51,463 nucleotides of DNA. Origin: Actinophytocola sp. (GTDB lineage Bacteria > Actinomycetota > Actinomycetes > Mycobacteriales > Pseudonocardiaceae). Position numbers and translations under genes: made by a program. Shown in pieces: positions 17,554 to 26,681 of this stretch (positions are counted from its first letter, which is position 1; each line of letters starts with the position of its first letter). The stretch spans positions 1 through 51,463 of the forward strand of contig WHUD01000017.1 of NCBI GenBank assembly GCA_009377385.1. The letters are read 5' to 3'. Below the pieces are notes generated by a model. The model was not told the origin of the DNA and ran no database searches. It saw only the letters and a list, made by a program, of their open reading frames with translations.

Positions 17554-18722
17554 CGCCGTCCCTTCGCGTCGTCGTGGTCCATCGCGGCCCACCCCGGGGC
17601 CAGTTCGGAGAACGTCGTCAGCTCCTCGGCGCAGCGCATCACCATGTCGTCGATTCCAGGGATCTCCACCCTGCTCGTGGCGCCGGAGCCAATACCGCGC
17701 TGGTACGCGGGCGCGATGGACCTCGGGTCCGGCGCGGTACGCACGGCCTCGACGACCGCCATGAAGGCGCCGGTCGCCTCGGGCGGTACCAGCAGCCGAT
17801 GTGCCGGATTCCGGATGCGCGCCAGCAGGTCGAGCAGCAGGTCGGCGGCAGGGTAGATGTCTGTCCGGTCGACGGCCGCGGTGCGCAGCCTGACCTTGCC
17901 CTCCTTGTACGCCAGCGTGATCGTCCCTCGGCTGCCGTGCACGGTCACGTACGGCGGCTGGGTCCGCTCCGCGCACAACGTCACCGCGACCATGACTGGC
18001 GTGCCGCGTGCGGTACGCAGCCGCAGGCAGGAGGTGTCGTCGGCCTCGATCGCGTTCGCGCGGTAGAGCTCGACCTCGATGTCGTCCACCGCACCGCGCT
18101 CAAGCGAGCCGTCGAGTGCCAGTGCGGTGATCGTGGCGTGGGCGAACGGGTTCGTCAGTGCCCCGTCGACAACGGGAACGCCGTCGAGCTGCCGCCTACC
18201 GGCCCACGGGGCGCGCGTGAAGTACCGGGCATCTCGCTGCCAGATGCCCGCCGCGCCGATCCCGAGGACATCGCCGATGGCGCCGTCCGCGATCAGCGAG
18301 TGCACCGCGGACACCGCCGACGAGCCGAGGCTCTGGAAACCGATCTGGCAGGCGAGGCCGCTCGCGCGGACGCCGGCGTCGAGCCGGTCGAAGTCGGCCA
18401 GTGTCGCGGCCGGCGGCTTCTCAAGCAGCACATGCGAGCCTGCCGCGAGCGCTTCCAGGGTGAGGTCGGTGTGGGTGTGGATCGGCGTGCAGATCACCGT
18501 GACCTGCGGCGTGACCTCGGTGAGCAGGTCAGTCAGCCGGGGTAAGATCGGGACTCCGCAGAGCGCGGCGCTGACGCCGCGGTCGAGTGGGCGCGGGTCG
18601 CAGATCCCGGCCAGCCTGAGGTGGCCTTCCGCCGCGAGCCGCTCGATGTTGCGCAGGTGCCACTGGCCGTGACCGTGCGCGCCAACCAGCGCGACCCGCG
18701 GTCTGTCAACGACGCCAGCCAT
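17550..18722 (-). CDS. Gfo/Idh/MocA family oxidoreductase (first of three)
   Basis: NAD(P)-dependent sugar or polyol oxidoreductase of 390 aa. The Rossmann part reads RVALVGAHGHGQWH, with CTPIHTHTDLTLEAL and the catalytic-lysine signature LLEKPP near residue 100. The C-terminal dimerisation part contains VVDGALTNPFAHATITALAL. The ATG has GAGGAGG 4 nt upstream. It is the first gene of a two-gene minus-strand unit with DUF6807, divergent from the ABC transporter operon and sharing operator boxes with it. Substrate is unknown. Confidence 0.85.
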   Translation of the reverse strand: MAGVVDRPRVALVGAHGHGQWHLRNIERLAAEGHLRLAGICDPRPLDRGVSAALCGVPILPRLTDLLTEVTPQVTVICTPIHTHTDLTLEALAAGSHVLLEKPPAATLADFDRLDAGVRASGLACQIGFQSLGSSAVSAVHSLIADGAIGDVLGIGAAGIWQRDARYFTRAPWAGRRQLDGVPVVDGALTNPFAHATITALALDGSLERGAVDDIEVELYRANAIEADDTSCLRLRTARGTPVMVAVTLCAERTQPPYVTVHGSRGTITLAYKEGKVRLRTAAVDRTDIYPAADLLLDLLARIRNPAHRLLVPPEATGAFMAVVEAVRTAPDPRSIAPAYQRGIGSGATSRVEIPGIDDMVMRCAEELTTFSELAPGWAAMDHDDAKGRR

Positions 18723-18782
18723 GTGCCTCCTCAGTCAGCAACGTGCCGTTGGCCGTCGACCTTAGCGTCATCCGAGCCATGA

Positions 18783-18896
18783 TGAAAGCGCTATCTCGCC
18801 GACATGGGCGAAGCGTGAAAGCGCTATCAGAAATTGCCGTGATAGACGAACTTTCCCTTGACAGCGAGTGCCCAGGACGACTAGAAAGCGCTTACA
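18783..18896. promoter_or_regulatory. Three LacI-type operator boxes in the divergent control region
   Basis: Boxes are TGAAAGCGCTATCT (18,783-18,796), TGAAAGCGCTATCA (18,816-18,829) and AGAAAGCGCTTACA (18,883-18,896). The third is identical over 14 bases to the box before the DUF993 gene at 32,933. Box 1 to box 2 is 33 bp centre to centre and box 2 to box 3 is 67 bp. They lie between the Gfo/Idh-DUF6807 unit and the transporter operon, so one repressor can control both directions. The rest of 18,723-18,953 shows no gene. Confidence 0.75.
18858..18887 (+). promoter_or_regulatory. Predicted promoter of the ABC transporter operon
   Basis: TTGACA (18,858-18,863) is followed after 18 bp by TAGAAA (18,882-18,887). 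The third LacI box overlaps the -10 hexamer, which would let the regulator occlude RNA polymerase. The first permease start lies about 65 bp downstream. Confidence 0.5.
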
Positions 18897-18953
18897 GCTG
18901 ATTCGGTGTGACGCTCATCTCGGTGGCGTGCCGGGTCGGGAACCGACGTCACG

Positions 18954-19940
18954 ATGAGGTGTGCTGGTTTGCTTGTCACGGAAGAGCCGCAGGCTCCGAG
19001 CGAGGGCCCGCCGGTAACGACCCGGCGTACGCGGCGCTGGCCGTTCCGGCTGAACCGGCCGAGCCTTGGCGAGAGCAAGGTCGCGTACCTGTTCCTCACG
19101 CCCTGGTTTCTCGGCCTGCTGTTGATCACGCTTGGGCCCATTCTGGCCTCGGCGTACCTGTCCTTCACCGACTACAGCCTCATCGGGGCGCCCGAGTGGA
19201 TCGGCGGGGACAACTACGAGCGGATGCTCAGCGATCCGAGGTTCTTCCAGGCGCTCAAGGTGACGTTCACCTACGTGTTCGTCTCGGTGCCGCTGCAGCT
19301 GGCCTTCGCGCTCGTGCTGGCGCTGGTGCTGGACAAGGGCGTGCGCGGGCTGGCGTTCTACCGCTCCGCCTACTACCTGCCGTCGCTACTCGGCGCCAGC
19401 GTCGCGGTCGCGATCCTGTGGCGGCAGATTTTCGGCAGCAACGGCCTGATCAACACCGCGCTCGGCTCCATCGGCATCGAGGGCCTGCCCGGCTGGGTAT
19501 CAACTCCGGACTACGCACTGGGCACGCTGATCGTGCTGAACGTGTGGACGTTCGGCGCCCCGATGGTCATCTTCCTCGCCGGGCTGCGGCAGATACCCCG
19601 GATGTACTACGAGGCGGCCGCAGTCGACGGGGCGGGACGGTTCCGGCAGTTCTTCACGATCACACTGCCGCTGCTGAGCCCGATCATCTTCTTCAACCTG
19701 GTGCTGCAGACCATCTCGGCGTTCCAGACGTTCACGCAGTCGTTCATCGTCAGCGGTGGCACCGGCGGGCCTGCGGACTCCACGCTGTTCTACACGCTGT
19801 ACCTGTACCAGCGCGGATTCGGCAACTTCGACATGGGCTACGCCTCCGCGCTCGCCTGGGTGCTGCTGCTCATCGTCGGCGGGCTCACCGCGGTCAACTT
19901 TCTCGCATCGAAGTATTGGGTGTTCTATGGCGACGACTGA
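18954..19940 (+). CDS. Sugar ABC transporter permease (MalF-like)
   Basis: Inner-membrane permease of 328 aa with six predicted transmembrane helices (first FLTPWFLGLLLITLGPI) and the EAA loop EAAAVDGAGRFRQFFTITLP that contacts the ATPase. A charged N-terminal tail with RRTRR precedes helix 1. The ATG at 18,954 lacks a clear ribosome site; TTG at 18,969 with GAGGTG upstream is an alternative start. It opens the island's long plus-strand gene series and overlaps the second permease by 14 bp. With the lipoprotein and ATPase it probably imports pectin-derived oligosaccharides. Confidence 0.88.
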   Translation: MRCAGLLVTEEPQAPSEGPPVTTRRTRRWPFRLNRPSLGESKVAYLFLTPWFLGLLLITLGPILASAYLSFTDYSLIGAPEWIGGDNYERMLSDPRFFQALKVTFTYVFVSVPLQLAFALVLALVLDKGVRGLAFYRSAYYLPSLLGASVAVAILWRQIFGSNGLINTALGSIGIEGLPGWVSTPDYALGTLIVLNVWTFGAPMVIFLAGLRQIPRMYYEAAAVDGAGRFRQFFTITLPLLSPIIFFNLVLQTISAFQTFTQSFIVSGGTGGPADSTLFYTLYLYQRGFGNFDMGYASALAWVLLLIVGGLTAVNFLASKYWVFYGDD

Positions 19941-20820
19941 GTCAACCCCGGTGACCAGGGCACCGCGCGTACGGCCGAGCGTGACCGGGCGGGACAAGCC
20001 GAGGCGGCGGCCACTGGCCCACCTCGCGCTGATCGGGTTCGGCCTGCTGATGCTGTATCCGCTGATCTGGATGCTGGTCAGCTCGTTCAAGCCGACGCCG
20101 GACATCTTCACCGAACCCGGCCTGCTCCCGAGCGAGCCGACGCTGGACAATTACACCGACGGCTGGGACGCGCTCGGCCAGCCGTTCAGCCGGTACTTGC
20201 TCAACTCGGCGATCGTCGTCGCAGGGGCCATCGCGGGCAACCTGCTCGCCTGCTCGATGGCGGCGTACGCGTTCGCCCGGTTGAACTTCCCGCTGAAGAA
20301 GCTGTGGTTCGCGATCATGCTCGGCAGCATCATGTTGCCGATCCATGTGGTGATCGTGCCGCAGTACATCCTGTTCTCGCAGGCCGACTTGATTAACACG
20401 TTCTGGCCGCTGATCCTGCCAAAACTACTCGCGACGGACGGCTTCTTCGTGTTCCTGATGGTGCAGTTCATCCGTGGCCTGCCGCGTGAGCTGGACGAGG
20501 CGGCTCGGATCGACGGCTGCGGGCACTGGGGCATCTTCACCAGGGTGATCCTGCCGCTTTCCATTCCCGCACTGGCCACGACGGCGATCTTCACCTTCAT
20601 CTGGACCTGGAACGACTTCTTCAGCCAGCTCATCTTCCTGACCGATCCCGAGATGTACACCGTTCCGGTGGCGCTGCGGACCTTCGTCGATGCCACAAGC
20701 CAAACCCCGTGGGGCCCTCTGTTCGCGATGTCCATGGTGTCGCTGGGGCCAATCTTCGGTTTTTTCCTTGCCGGACAGCGTTATCTGGTCCGGGGGATCG
20801 CGACCACGGGACTCAAGTAA
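19927..20820 (+). CDS. Sugar ABC transporter permease (MalG-like)
   Basis: Second permease of the importer, 297 aa, with six predicted helices beginning LALIGFGLLMLYPLIWML. The EAA loop reads DEAARIDGCGHWGIFTRVILP. The ATG at 19,927 is set by homology and lies inside the end of the upstream permease, implying translational coupling. The downstream solute-binding gene starts 23 bp after its stop. CUT1-family permeases of this type form a heterodimer in the membrane. Confidence 0.9.
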   Translation: MATTESTPVTRAPRVRPSVTGRDKPRRRPLAHLALIGFGLLMLYPLIWMLVSSFKPTPDIFTEPGLLPSEPTLDNYTDGWDALGQPFSRYLLNSAIVVAGAIAGNLLACSMAAYAFARLNFPLKKLWFAIMLGSIMLPIHVVIVPQYILFSQADLINTFWPLILPKLLATDGFFVFLMVQFIRGLPRELDEAARIDGCGHWGIFTRVILPLSIPALATTAIFTFIWTWNDFFSQLIFLTDPEMYTVPVALRTFVDATSQTPWGPLFAMSMVSLGPIFGFFLAGQRYLVRGIATTGLK

Positions 20821-20843
20821 TGAACCCGAGAGGAGAGAACACA

Positions 20844-22157
20844 GTGCGACATCAACGAGGCTGTTCGCGCCGATGGCGGCGAAGGGGAACGGCGATCACC
20901 GCGGCCGCACTCATGGCAGTGACCGCGTCCGCGTGCGGTGGCAGTGCCGGCGGCGATGACGGCGAGGTCACGCTACGGATGTCATGGTGGGGAAGCGACT
21001 CCCGGCACCAGCTGACCCAGGAGCTGATCGACGCCTTCGAGGCAGAACACCCCGGCATCACGATCGAGCCGGAGTTCACAGGCTGGGACGACTACTGGGA
21101 CCGGCTCGCCACCAGCGCTGCGGGTAACAACATCCCGGACGTGATGCAGCAGGATACGCGCTACGTGCGGGAGTACGCCGACCGCGACGCGCTGCTCGAC
21201 CTGAACGAGTACATCCCGGGCACGCTCGACACCTCGAAGCTCGACCCCTCGGTGACCGCCACCGGCCAGGTGGACGGCGCGACGTATGCGATCCCAACCG
21301 GCATCAACGCCTACACCGTGGTGACTGACCCGGAGATCTACCAGCAGGCCGGGATGGAGCTCCCTGACGACGAGACATGGAGCTGGGACGAGTTCATCGA
21401 CACCGCGGCGAAGCTGACTCGCGAGACCCCGGGCGGCACGTACGGCACGCAGAACATCGGGTTCGTGGAAACCGGCCTCGAGGTGTTCGCACGCCAGCGC
21501 GGCGAGTCGCTTTTCGACGAGAACGACAAGCTAGGCGTCTCCGACGAAACGCTGGCCGACTGGTTCCGGCTCATTCTCGAGTCCAGCGAGCGGAAAGCGG
21601 AGCCGAGGCCGTCGCTGACCGTGGAGACCCAGGCCGGTGGCGTCGACCAGTCGCTGCTCGCCACCAACAAGGGCGCGATGGGCACCTGGTGGACGAACGA
21701 ACTCCCGACCCTGACCGGCTCGGCGGGGCACGAGCTGACGCTGCTGCGGTTCCCCGGTGAGTCGCAGGCCGAGCAGCCGGGCATGTATTTCAAGCCGGCG
21801 ATGTTCTGGGCAGCGTCCTCGCGCAGCGAGCACCCAGAGGAAGCGGCGACCTTCATCAACTGGCTGGTCAACAGCCCCAAAGCGGCCCAGATCCAGCTCA
21901 GCGACCGTGGCCTGCCGATCAACACCGAGCTTCGCGAGCGTATCTCCGACGACCTGGAGGCTCCGGACCAGCAGTCCGCAAAGTTCCTCGAGAAGATCGG
22001 CACCGACCTGGCCGATCCACCTGCATTACCACCGCCCGGCGCGGGCGAGGTGCAGGACATCCTGCTGCAGATCAATGAACAGCTGCTGTTCGGCAGGCTC
22101 AGCGCCGACCAGGCGGCACAGCAGTTCCGCGACCAGGCGAGCGCCGCGATCGGCTGA
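20844..22157 (+). CDS. Sugar ABC transporter substrate-binding lipoprotein
   Basis: Extracytoplasmic solute-binding protein of 437 aa, CUT1 type. The signal has a basic stretch (RRWRRRG), a hydrophobic core and the lipobox TASAC, so the mature protein is lipid-anchored. The mature start EVTLRMSWWGSDSRHQLTQ is typical of the family. The GTG at 20,844 is preferred over the ATG at 20,820 because AGGAGAG lies 6 nt upstream. A hairpin follows the stop. The ligand is probably an oligogalacturonide or rhamnogalacturonan fragment, judged from the lyase genes. Confidence 0.88.
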   Translation: MRHQRGCSRRWRRRGTAITAAALMAVTASACGGSAGGDDGEVTLRMSWWGSDSRHQLTQELIDAFEAEHPGITIEPEFTGWDDYWDRLATSAAGNNIPDVMQQDTRYVREYADRDALLDLNEYIPGTLDTSKLDPSVTATGQVDGATYAIPTGINAYTVVTDPEIYQQAGMELPDDETWSWDEFIDTAAKLTRETPGGTYGTQNIGFVETGLEVFARQRGESLFDENDKLGVSDETLADWFRLILESSERKAEPRPSLTVETQAGGVDQSLLATNKGAMGTWWTNELPTLTGSAGHELTLLRFPGESQAEQPGMYFKPAMFWAASSRSEHPEEAATFINWLVNSPKAAQIQLSDRGLPINTELRERISDDLEAPDQQSAKFLEKIGTDLADPPALPPPGAGEVQDILLQINEQLLFGRLSADQAAQQFRDQASAAIG

Positions 22158-22174
22158 CACCCGCCGGACGGGGA

Positions 22175-22206
22175 GGTGGGGGCGGTGCCTGTCAGCCGCC
22201 CCCACC
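22175..22206. terminator. Hairpin after the solute-binding protein gene
   Basis: Perfect 11-bp G/C arms (GGTGGGGGCGG and CCGCCCCCACC) with a 10-nt loop sit 18 bp after the stop codon, without a T-run. Such hairpins often stabilise the binding-protein message and reduce read-through into downstream genes. Confidence 0.6.
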
Positions 22207-22259
22207 ACACCCCGGCAACGTCGAGAACCTTCACGAACGCACCGAATGGGGAGACACCC

Positions 22260-23708
22260 ATGTCCGCAGCACCGGTCGATCCGAGGCGCCGGTACGCCTT
22301 CGTCGGCACGGGCCACCGCGCCGAACTGTACTTCGACGCGATCCTGCACGGCTACGCCGACGTCGCCGAGCCCGTCGCGCTGTGCGACACCAACGCGACG
22401 CGGATGACCTACTACCAGCGGCTCCGCCAGCGGGTGAGCGGGGCGAGCAAGCCATTGCCCGCGTTCCGCCCCGGCGACTACGAGGACATGCTCGCCACGG
22501 TGCGCCCGGACGCGGTGGTCGTCACCACGATCGACGCCAGCCACGCGGACTACGTCGTCGCCGCGCTTGACCGGGGCATCGACGTCATCGTGGAGAAACC
22601 GCTGACGGTGGACGCGCCGTCCTGCCGCCGCATCGCCGCCGCCGCGCGGCGCAGCAGCGCCCGGCTCGTCGTCACCTTCAACTACCGGTACTCCCCGCGC
22701 AACGCCTCGGTGAAGGAGCTGCTGCTGCGCGGCGAGATCGGCGAGATCACGTCCGTCCACTTCGAATGGTTGCTCGACACGGTGCACGGGGCGGACTACT
22801 TCCGCCGCTGGCACCGCGAAAAGGCCAACTCCGGCGGGCTGTTCGTGCACAAGGCGACCCACCACTTCGACCTGGTCAACTGGTGGCTCGCCGACACCCC
22901 CACCACGGTGTACGCACACGGCTCGCTGCGGTTCTACGGCGCCGAGAACGCCAACCGGCGCGGTATCGGGCGGCGGCCGGAACGCAGCCACGACGCCGAC
23001 ACGGCGAACGACCCGTTCGCGCTCGACCTGGCAGGCAGCCCCCGGCTACGGGCGCTGTACCTCGATGCCGAGCGCGAGGACGGCTACCTGCGCGACCGCG
23101 ACGTCTTCTCGCAAGGCATCACCATCGAGGACAACATGGCCGCGCTGGTGCGCTACGACTCAGGGGCTTCGCTGACGTACTCGCTCAACGCCCACGCGCC
23201 GTGGGAGGGCTATCGCGTCGGTATCAACGGCACCGAGGGCAGACTCGAGCTCGACGTCTGCGAGCGCGCCTCGGTAGCCGGCCGCGCTGGCGACATCGTG
23301 GGCACGCCCCGCCCAGCACTCGACCCGACAGCGGGCAGCGCAGGCGAGCCCGCCACGGGATCCCGGCGGGAAGGCTCCCGCCTGCTGCTGCAACGGCATT
23401 GGCAGCCAGCAACCGAGATCGACGTCGCCGATGAGGCGAGCGCGCACGGCGGTGGCGACCCGCGGCTGCTCGACGACCTGTTCCGGCCCGGCCGCGACGC
23501 CGACCCGCTCGGCCGCGCCGCCGGATACCGGGACGGCGTGCTGAGCGTGCTCGTGGGTGCCTCGGCCAATGAGTCGCTCGCAAGAGCATCGCCGGTGGCC
23601 ATCGACGAGCTGTACCCCGGGCTCCGGGCCGAGCCCGACCCCGAACCGCACGAGGACCGTATCCGCGCCACCGGCGCGGCCCGGCTGACGAATGAAGGAA
23701 GCGCATGA
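22260..23708 (+). CDS. Gfo/Idh/MocA family oxidoreductase (second of three)
   Basis: Oxidoreductase of 482 aa, longer than usual because of an insertion around residues 225-290 and a C-terminal extension. The Rossmann motif reads YAFVGTGHRAELYFDAI, the catalytic lysine is in VIVEKPLTVD, and the active-site region is HKATHHFDLVNWW. Members with this long form are usually described only as sugar dehydrogenases. The ATG follows GGGGAGA and its end overlaps the next oxidoreductase by 4 bp. No signal peptide. Substrate unknown; probably a sugar or glycoside delivered by the ABC importer. Confidence 0.85.
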   Translation: MSAAPVDPRRRYAFVGTGHRAELYFDAILHGYADVAEPVALCDTNATRMTYYQRLRQRVSGASKPLPAFRPGDYEDMLATVRPDAVVVTTIDASHADYVVAALDRGIDVIVEKPLTVDAPSCRRIAAAARRSSARLVVTFNYRYSPRNASVKELLLRGEIGEITSVHFEWLLDTVHGADYFRRWHREKANSGGLFVHKATHHFDLVNWWLADTPTTVYAHGSLRFYGAENANRRGIGRRPERSHDADTANDPFALDLAGSPRLRALYLDAEREDGYLRDRDVFSQGITIEDNMAALVRYDSGASLTYSLNAHAPWEGYRVGINGTEGRLELDVCERASVAGRAGDIVGTPRPALDPTAGSAGEPATGSRREGSRLLLQRHWQPATEIDVADEASAHGGGDPRLLDDLFRPGRDADPLGRAAGYRDGVLSVLVGASANESLARASPVAIDELYPGLRAEPDPEPHEDRIRATGAARLTNEGSA

Positions 23709-24859
23709 GTGCACGCACGATCGGTGTCATCATGAACGGTGTCACCGGCCGGATGGGCTATCGCCAGCATCTGGTCCGCTCGATCCTCGCGATCCGTGAG
23801 GACGGTGGTGTCCAGCTCGCCGATGGCACCAGAGTCATTCCCGAACCGATCCTGGTCGGCCGTAGCGAGACGAAGCTTGCCTCGGTGGCCGCACAACACG
23901 GCATCGAACGCTGGACCACCGACCTCGATGAAGCGCTCGCCAACCCCGGCGCCGAAATCTACTTCGACGCCCAGGTCACCTCGGCACGGGAGAAGGCCAT
24001 CCTCGCCGCGATCGCCGCGGGCAAACACATCTACACCGAGAAGCCGACGGCCGAGTCACTTGACGGCGCGCTCGGCATCGCCGCTGCCGCTCGCGACGCG
24101 GGGATGCGCGCCGGGGTCGTGCACGACAAGCTGTTCCTGCCCGGCCTCGTCAAGCTCAAGCGGCTGATCGACGGCGGCTTCTTCGGCCGGATCCTTTCGG
24201 TGCGCGGCGAGTTCGGCTACTGGGTGTTCGAAGGTGACTGGCAGCAGGGTCAGCGGCCGAGCTGGAACTACAGGGCCGAGGACGGCGGCGGCATCGTCGT
24301 CGACATGTTCTGCCACTGGGCATACGTGCTGCACGAACTGTTCGGGCACGTCAACGCGGTGACAGCCAAGGCCGTCACGCACATCCCGGTGCGCTACGAC
24401 GAGAACGGCGATCCCTACGACGCCACCGCGGACGACGCCGCGTACGCGATCTTCGAACTGCCGGACGGCGTGATCGCCCAGCTCAACTCCTCCTGGTGCG
24501 TGCGCGTGAACCGGGACGAGCTGGTCGAGTTCCAGGTGGACGGTACGGATGGCAGCGCCGTTGCCGGGCTGCGGGAATGCCATGTGCAGCACCGTGCCGC
24601 AACTCCCAAGCCGCAATGGAACCCCGACCTGCCGGAATCCCAGCGGTTCCGCGACCAGTGGCAGCGGGTGCCGGACAACGACGAGCTGCGCAACGGCTTC
24701 CGGGAGCAGTGGGAGATGTTCCTGCGGCACGTCTGCGAGGACGCGCCGTTCCCGTACGACTTCCTCTCCGGCGCGCGGGGCGTCCAGCTCGCCCAGCTCG
24801 GGCTGGCGTCGTCGCGGCAGGGGCGCCGGATCGACGTGCCAGAACTGGAGTTGCCGTGA
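23705..24859 (+). CDS. Gfo/Idh/MocA family oxidoreductase (third of three)
   Basis: Oxidoreductase of 384 aa. The N terminus is MSARTIGVIMNGVTGRMGY, the catalytic lysine is in HIYTEKPTAES, and the substrate loop contains DMFCHWAYVLHEL. The sequence NYRAEDGGGIVVD is typical of a subgroup acting on large or glycosidic substrates. It overlaps the preceding oxidoreductase (ATGA) and the following dehydrogenase (GTGA), so all three proteins are made from one message. A paired redox mechanism, with one enzyme oxidising and another reducing a 3-keto intermediate, is an inference. Confidence 0.85.
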   Translation: MSARTIGVIMNGVTGRMGYRQHLVRSILAIREDGGVQLADGTRVIPEPILVGRSETKLASVAAQHGIERWTTDLDEALANPGAEIYFDAQVTSAREKAILAAIAAGKHIYTEKPTAESLDGALGIAAAARDAGMRAGVVHDKLFLPGLVKLKRLIDGGFFGRILSVRGEFGYWVFEGDWQQGQRPSWNYRAEDGGGIVVDMFCHWAYVLHELFGHVNAVTAKAVTHIPVRYDENGDPYDATADDAAYAIFELPDGVIAQLNSSWCVRVNRDELVEFQVDGTDGSAVAGLRECHVQHRAATPKPQWNPDLPESQRFRDQWQRVPDNDELRNGFREQWEMFLRHVCEDAPFPYDFLSGARGVQLAQLGLASSRQGRRIDVPELELP

Positions 24860-25779
24860 GGACGCTGGTCGCGGTCGCCGGGGGCGCAGGAAGGCTCGGC
24901 CGCAGCGTGGTGCGGGTGCTCGCCGACGCAGGGCGGGAGATCGTCTCAATCGACCTGCCAGGCAGCGGAACCCCGGACGGCGCACGGGCGTCCGTGCCTG
25001 CCGACCTGACCGACGCCGAGCACACCCACCGCGTGCTCGCGGACATCGGGCCTTCCGCGGTGGTGCACCTCGCCGCGATCGCGGTGCCGTTCAGCAGGCC
25101 GGAGACGGAGCTGCTGCCTGCCAACGTCACGATCGCGCACAACGTGTGCGACGCCGCGACAAGAATCGGCTGCCGCTCCGTGGTCGTCACCAGCAGCCCG
25201 ACCGTGCTCGGTTATGGCAGCCCTGCGGGCTGGGCGCCGGAGTACCTACCGCTGGACGAGGCACATCCCACCCGGCCGTGGCACGCCTACGCACTGTCCA
25301 AACTGGCCATCGAGCTGATGGTGCGAATGTACGCCGACCGAGGCGAGGCGACGCACTTCTCCGTGGTGCGGCCCGGCTACGTCATCGCACCGGAAGAGTG
25401 GCACGGCGCGCCGACCCAGGACGGGCACACCGTGACCGAGCGGCTCGACGACCCGGCGCTCGGCGCGAAGTCGCTGTTCAACTATGTCGATGCGCGCGAC
25501 GCGGCCGAGCTGGTCGACACCCTGATCGACGCGGCGGGCGCGGTGCCGAGTGCCGAGGTCTTCTTTGGCTGCGCCGCGGGTCCCCTTGCGCGGGAACCAC
25601 TGTCCGAGCTGTTGCCCAGGTTCCATCCCGGCACCACCGACCATGCCGCCGCGCTCGGCGACGGCGCGCCCGCGTTCGCCGTCGGTAAGGCAGAGCGGCT
25701 ACTTGGCTGGCGGCCAAGACGTGACTGGCACACCGAACTGTCCGCGGTGGACATGACAACGCGACAAGGAGCGAGTTGA
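24856..25779 (+). CDS. Extended SDR, candidate uronate dehydrogenase
   Basis: NAD-dependent epimerase/dehydratase-fold protein of 307 aa. The cofactor motif is AGGAGRLG near the N terminus and the active-site pair is in YALSK. The layout (VVHLAAIAVPF, VVVTSSPTVLGYG, then a C-terminal LLGWRPRRD) resembles uronate dehydrogenases that oxidise galacturonate to galactarolactone. The start is GTG at 24,856, overlapping the previous stop, with GGAG upstream. Adjacent KdgD and enolase-family genes complete the same pathway, which strengthens the call. A different sugar dehydrogenase or epimerase activity remains possible. Confidence 0.7.
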   Translation: MRTLVAVAGGAGRLGRSVVRVLADAGREIVSIDLPGSGTPDGARASVPADLTDAEHTHRVLADIGPSAVVHLAAIAVPFSRPETELLPANVTIAHNVCDAATRIGCRSVVVTSSPTVLGYGSPAGWAPEYLPLDEAHPTRPWHAYALSKLAIELMVRMYADRGEATHFSVVRPGYVIAPEEWHGAPTQDGHTVTERLDDPALGAKSLFNYVDARDAAELVDTLIDAAGAVPSAEVFFGCAAGPLAREPLSELLPRFHPGTTDHAAALGDGAPAFAVGKAERLLGWRPRRDWHTELSAVDMTTRQGAS

Positions 25780-26681
25780 TGGACCTGTCCGGAGTGCTGT
25801 TCTTCCCCGTGACGCCGTTCGAGCCGGCCGGTGTCGACGTCGGGGCGCTCACCAGCCACCTCGAACACGGCCTCGGCTTCGGCCCGGGCGGCGTCTTCGT
25901 CGCGTGCGGCACCGGCGAGTTTCCCGCGCTGGCACTGCGCGAGCATGCTGACGCGGTGCGAACCGCTGTCGGCGTCACTGGCGGCATGGTGCCGGTCGTC
26001 GCCGGGGCGGGCGGCCCGCTGCCGCATGCCGTCGACTGCGCCCGCCAGGCTGCCGACATCGGCGCGGACGGCCTGCTCGTGATGCCGCCGTACCTGGCGG
26101 CAGGCCCGCAGCATGGCCTGCGCGCCTACGTCGATGAGCTGCTGCGGGCGAGCCCGCTGCCGGTGATCCTCTACCAGCGCGGCACCGCCCGGTTCAGTCC
26201 CGAGTCCGCCGCCGAGCTGGCGTGTCATCCGAGAGTCGTCGGCTTCAAGGACGGCACCGGCGACCTCGACCTGCTGCACCGCATCATGCTCGCGGTGCGG
26301 GCCGATGCAGGCGAGGACTTCCCGTTCTTCAACGGGTTGCCGACCGCGGAGTTCAGCATGCCCGCCTATCGCGGGCTCGGCATCACGCAGTACTCCTCAG
26401 CCGCGTTCGCGTTCGTGCCCGAGGTGGCGACGGCGTTCCACGACGCTGTTGCAGAGGGCGAGACCGCCCTGGTGAGCAGGCTGCTCACCGAGTTCTACCG
26501 GCCGCTCGTCGAACTGCGCGACAGCGTCCCCGGCTACGCCGTGTCGCTGGTCAAGGCGGGCGCGCGGCTGCGGGGGCAGGCCGTCGGTTCGGTGCGGCCG
26601 CCGCTGGCCGACCCGGACAGCGAGGACATCAAGCGGCTGGAACGGCTCATCGAGCAGGGTCTGGCGGCCGTCGATGGCTGA
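25779..26681 (+). CDS. kdgD: 5-dehydro-4-deoxyglucarate dehydratase
   Basis: DapA-family aldolase-fold enzyme of 300 aa that dehydrates and decarboxylates 5-keto-4-deoxyglucarate to 2-oxoglutarate semialdehyde. Visible are GTGEF (44-48), Tyr132 in LYQRGTARF, Schiff-base Lys157 in GFKDGTGD, and the closing GYAVSLVKAG and SVRPPL typical of KdgD. The ATG at 25,779 has AAGGAG upstream and shares one base with the previous stop; a TTG at 25,776 is less likely. It sits between the candidate uronate dehydrogenase and the enolase-superfamily gene. Confidence 0.85.
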   Translation: MDLSGVLFFPVTPFEPAGVDVGALTSHLEHGLGFGPGGVFVACGTGEFPALALREHADAVRTAVGVTGGMVPVVAGAGGPLPHAVDCARQAADIGADGLLVMPPYLAAGPQHGLRAYVDELLRASPLPVILYQRGTARFSPESAAELACHPRVVGFKDGTGDLDLLHRIMLAVRADAGEDFPFFNGLPTAEFSMPAYRGLGITQYSSAAFAFVPEVATAFHDAVAEGETALVSRLLTEFYRPLVELRDSVPGYAVSLVKAGARLRGQAVGSVRPPLADPDSEDIKRLERLIEQGLAAVDG

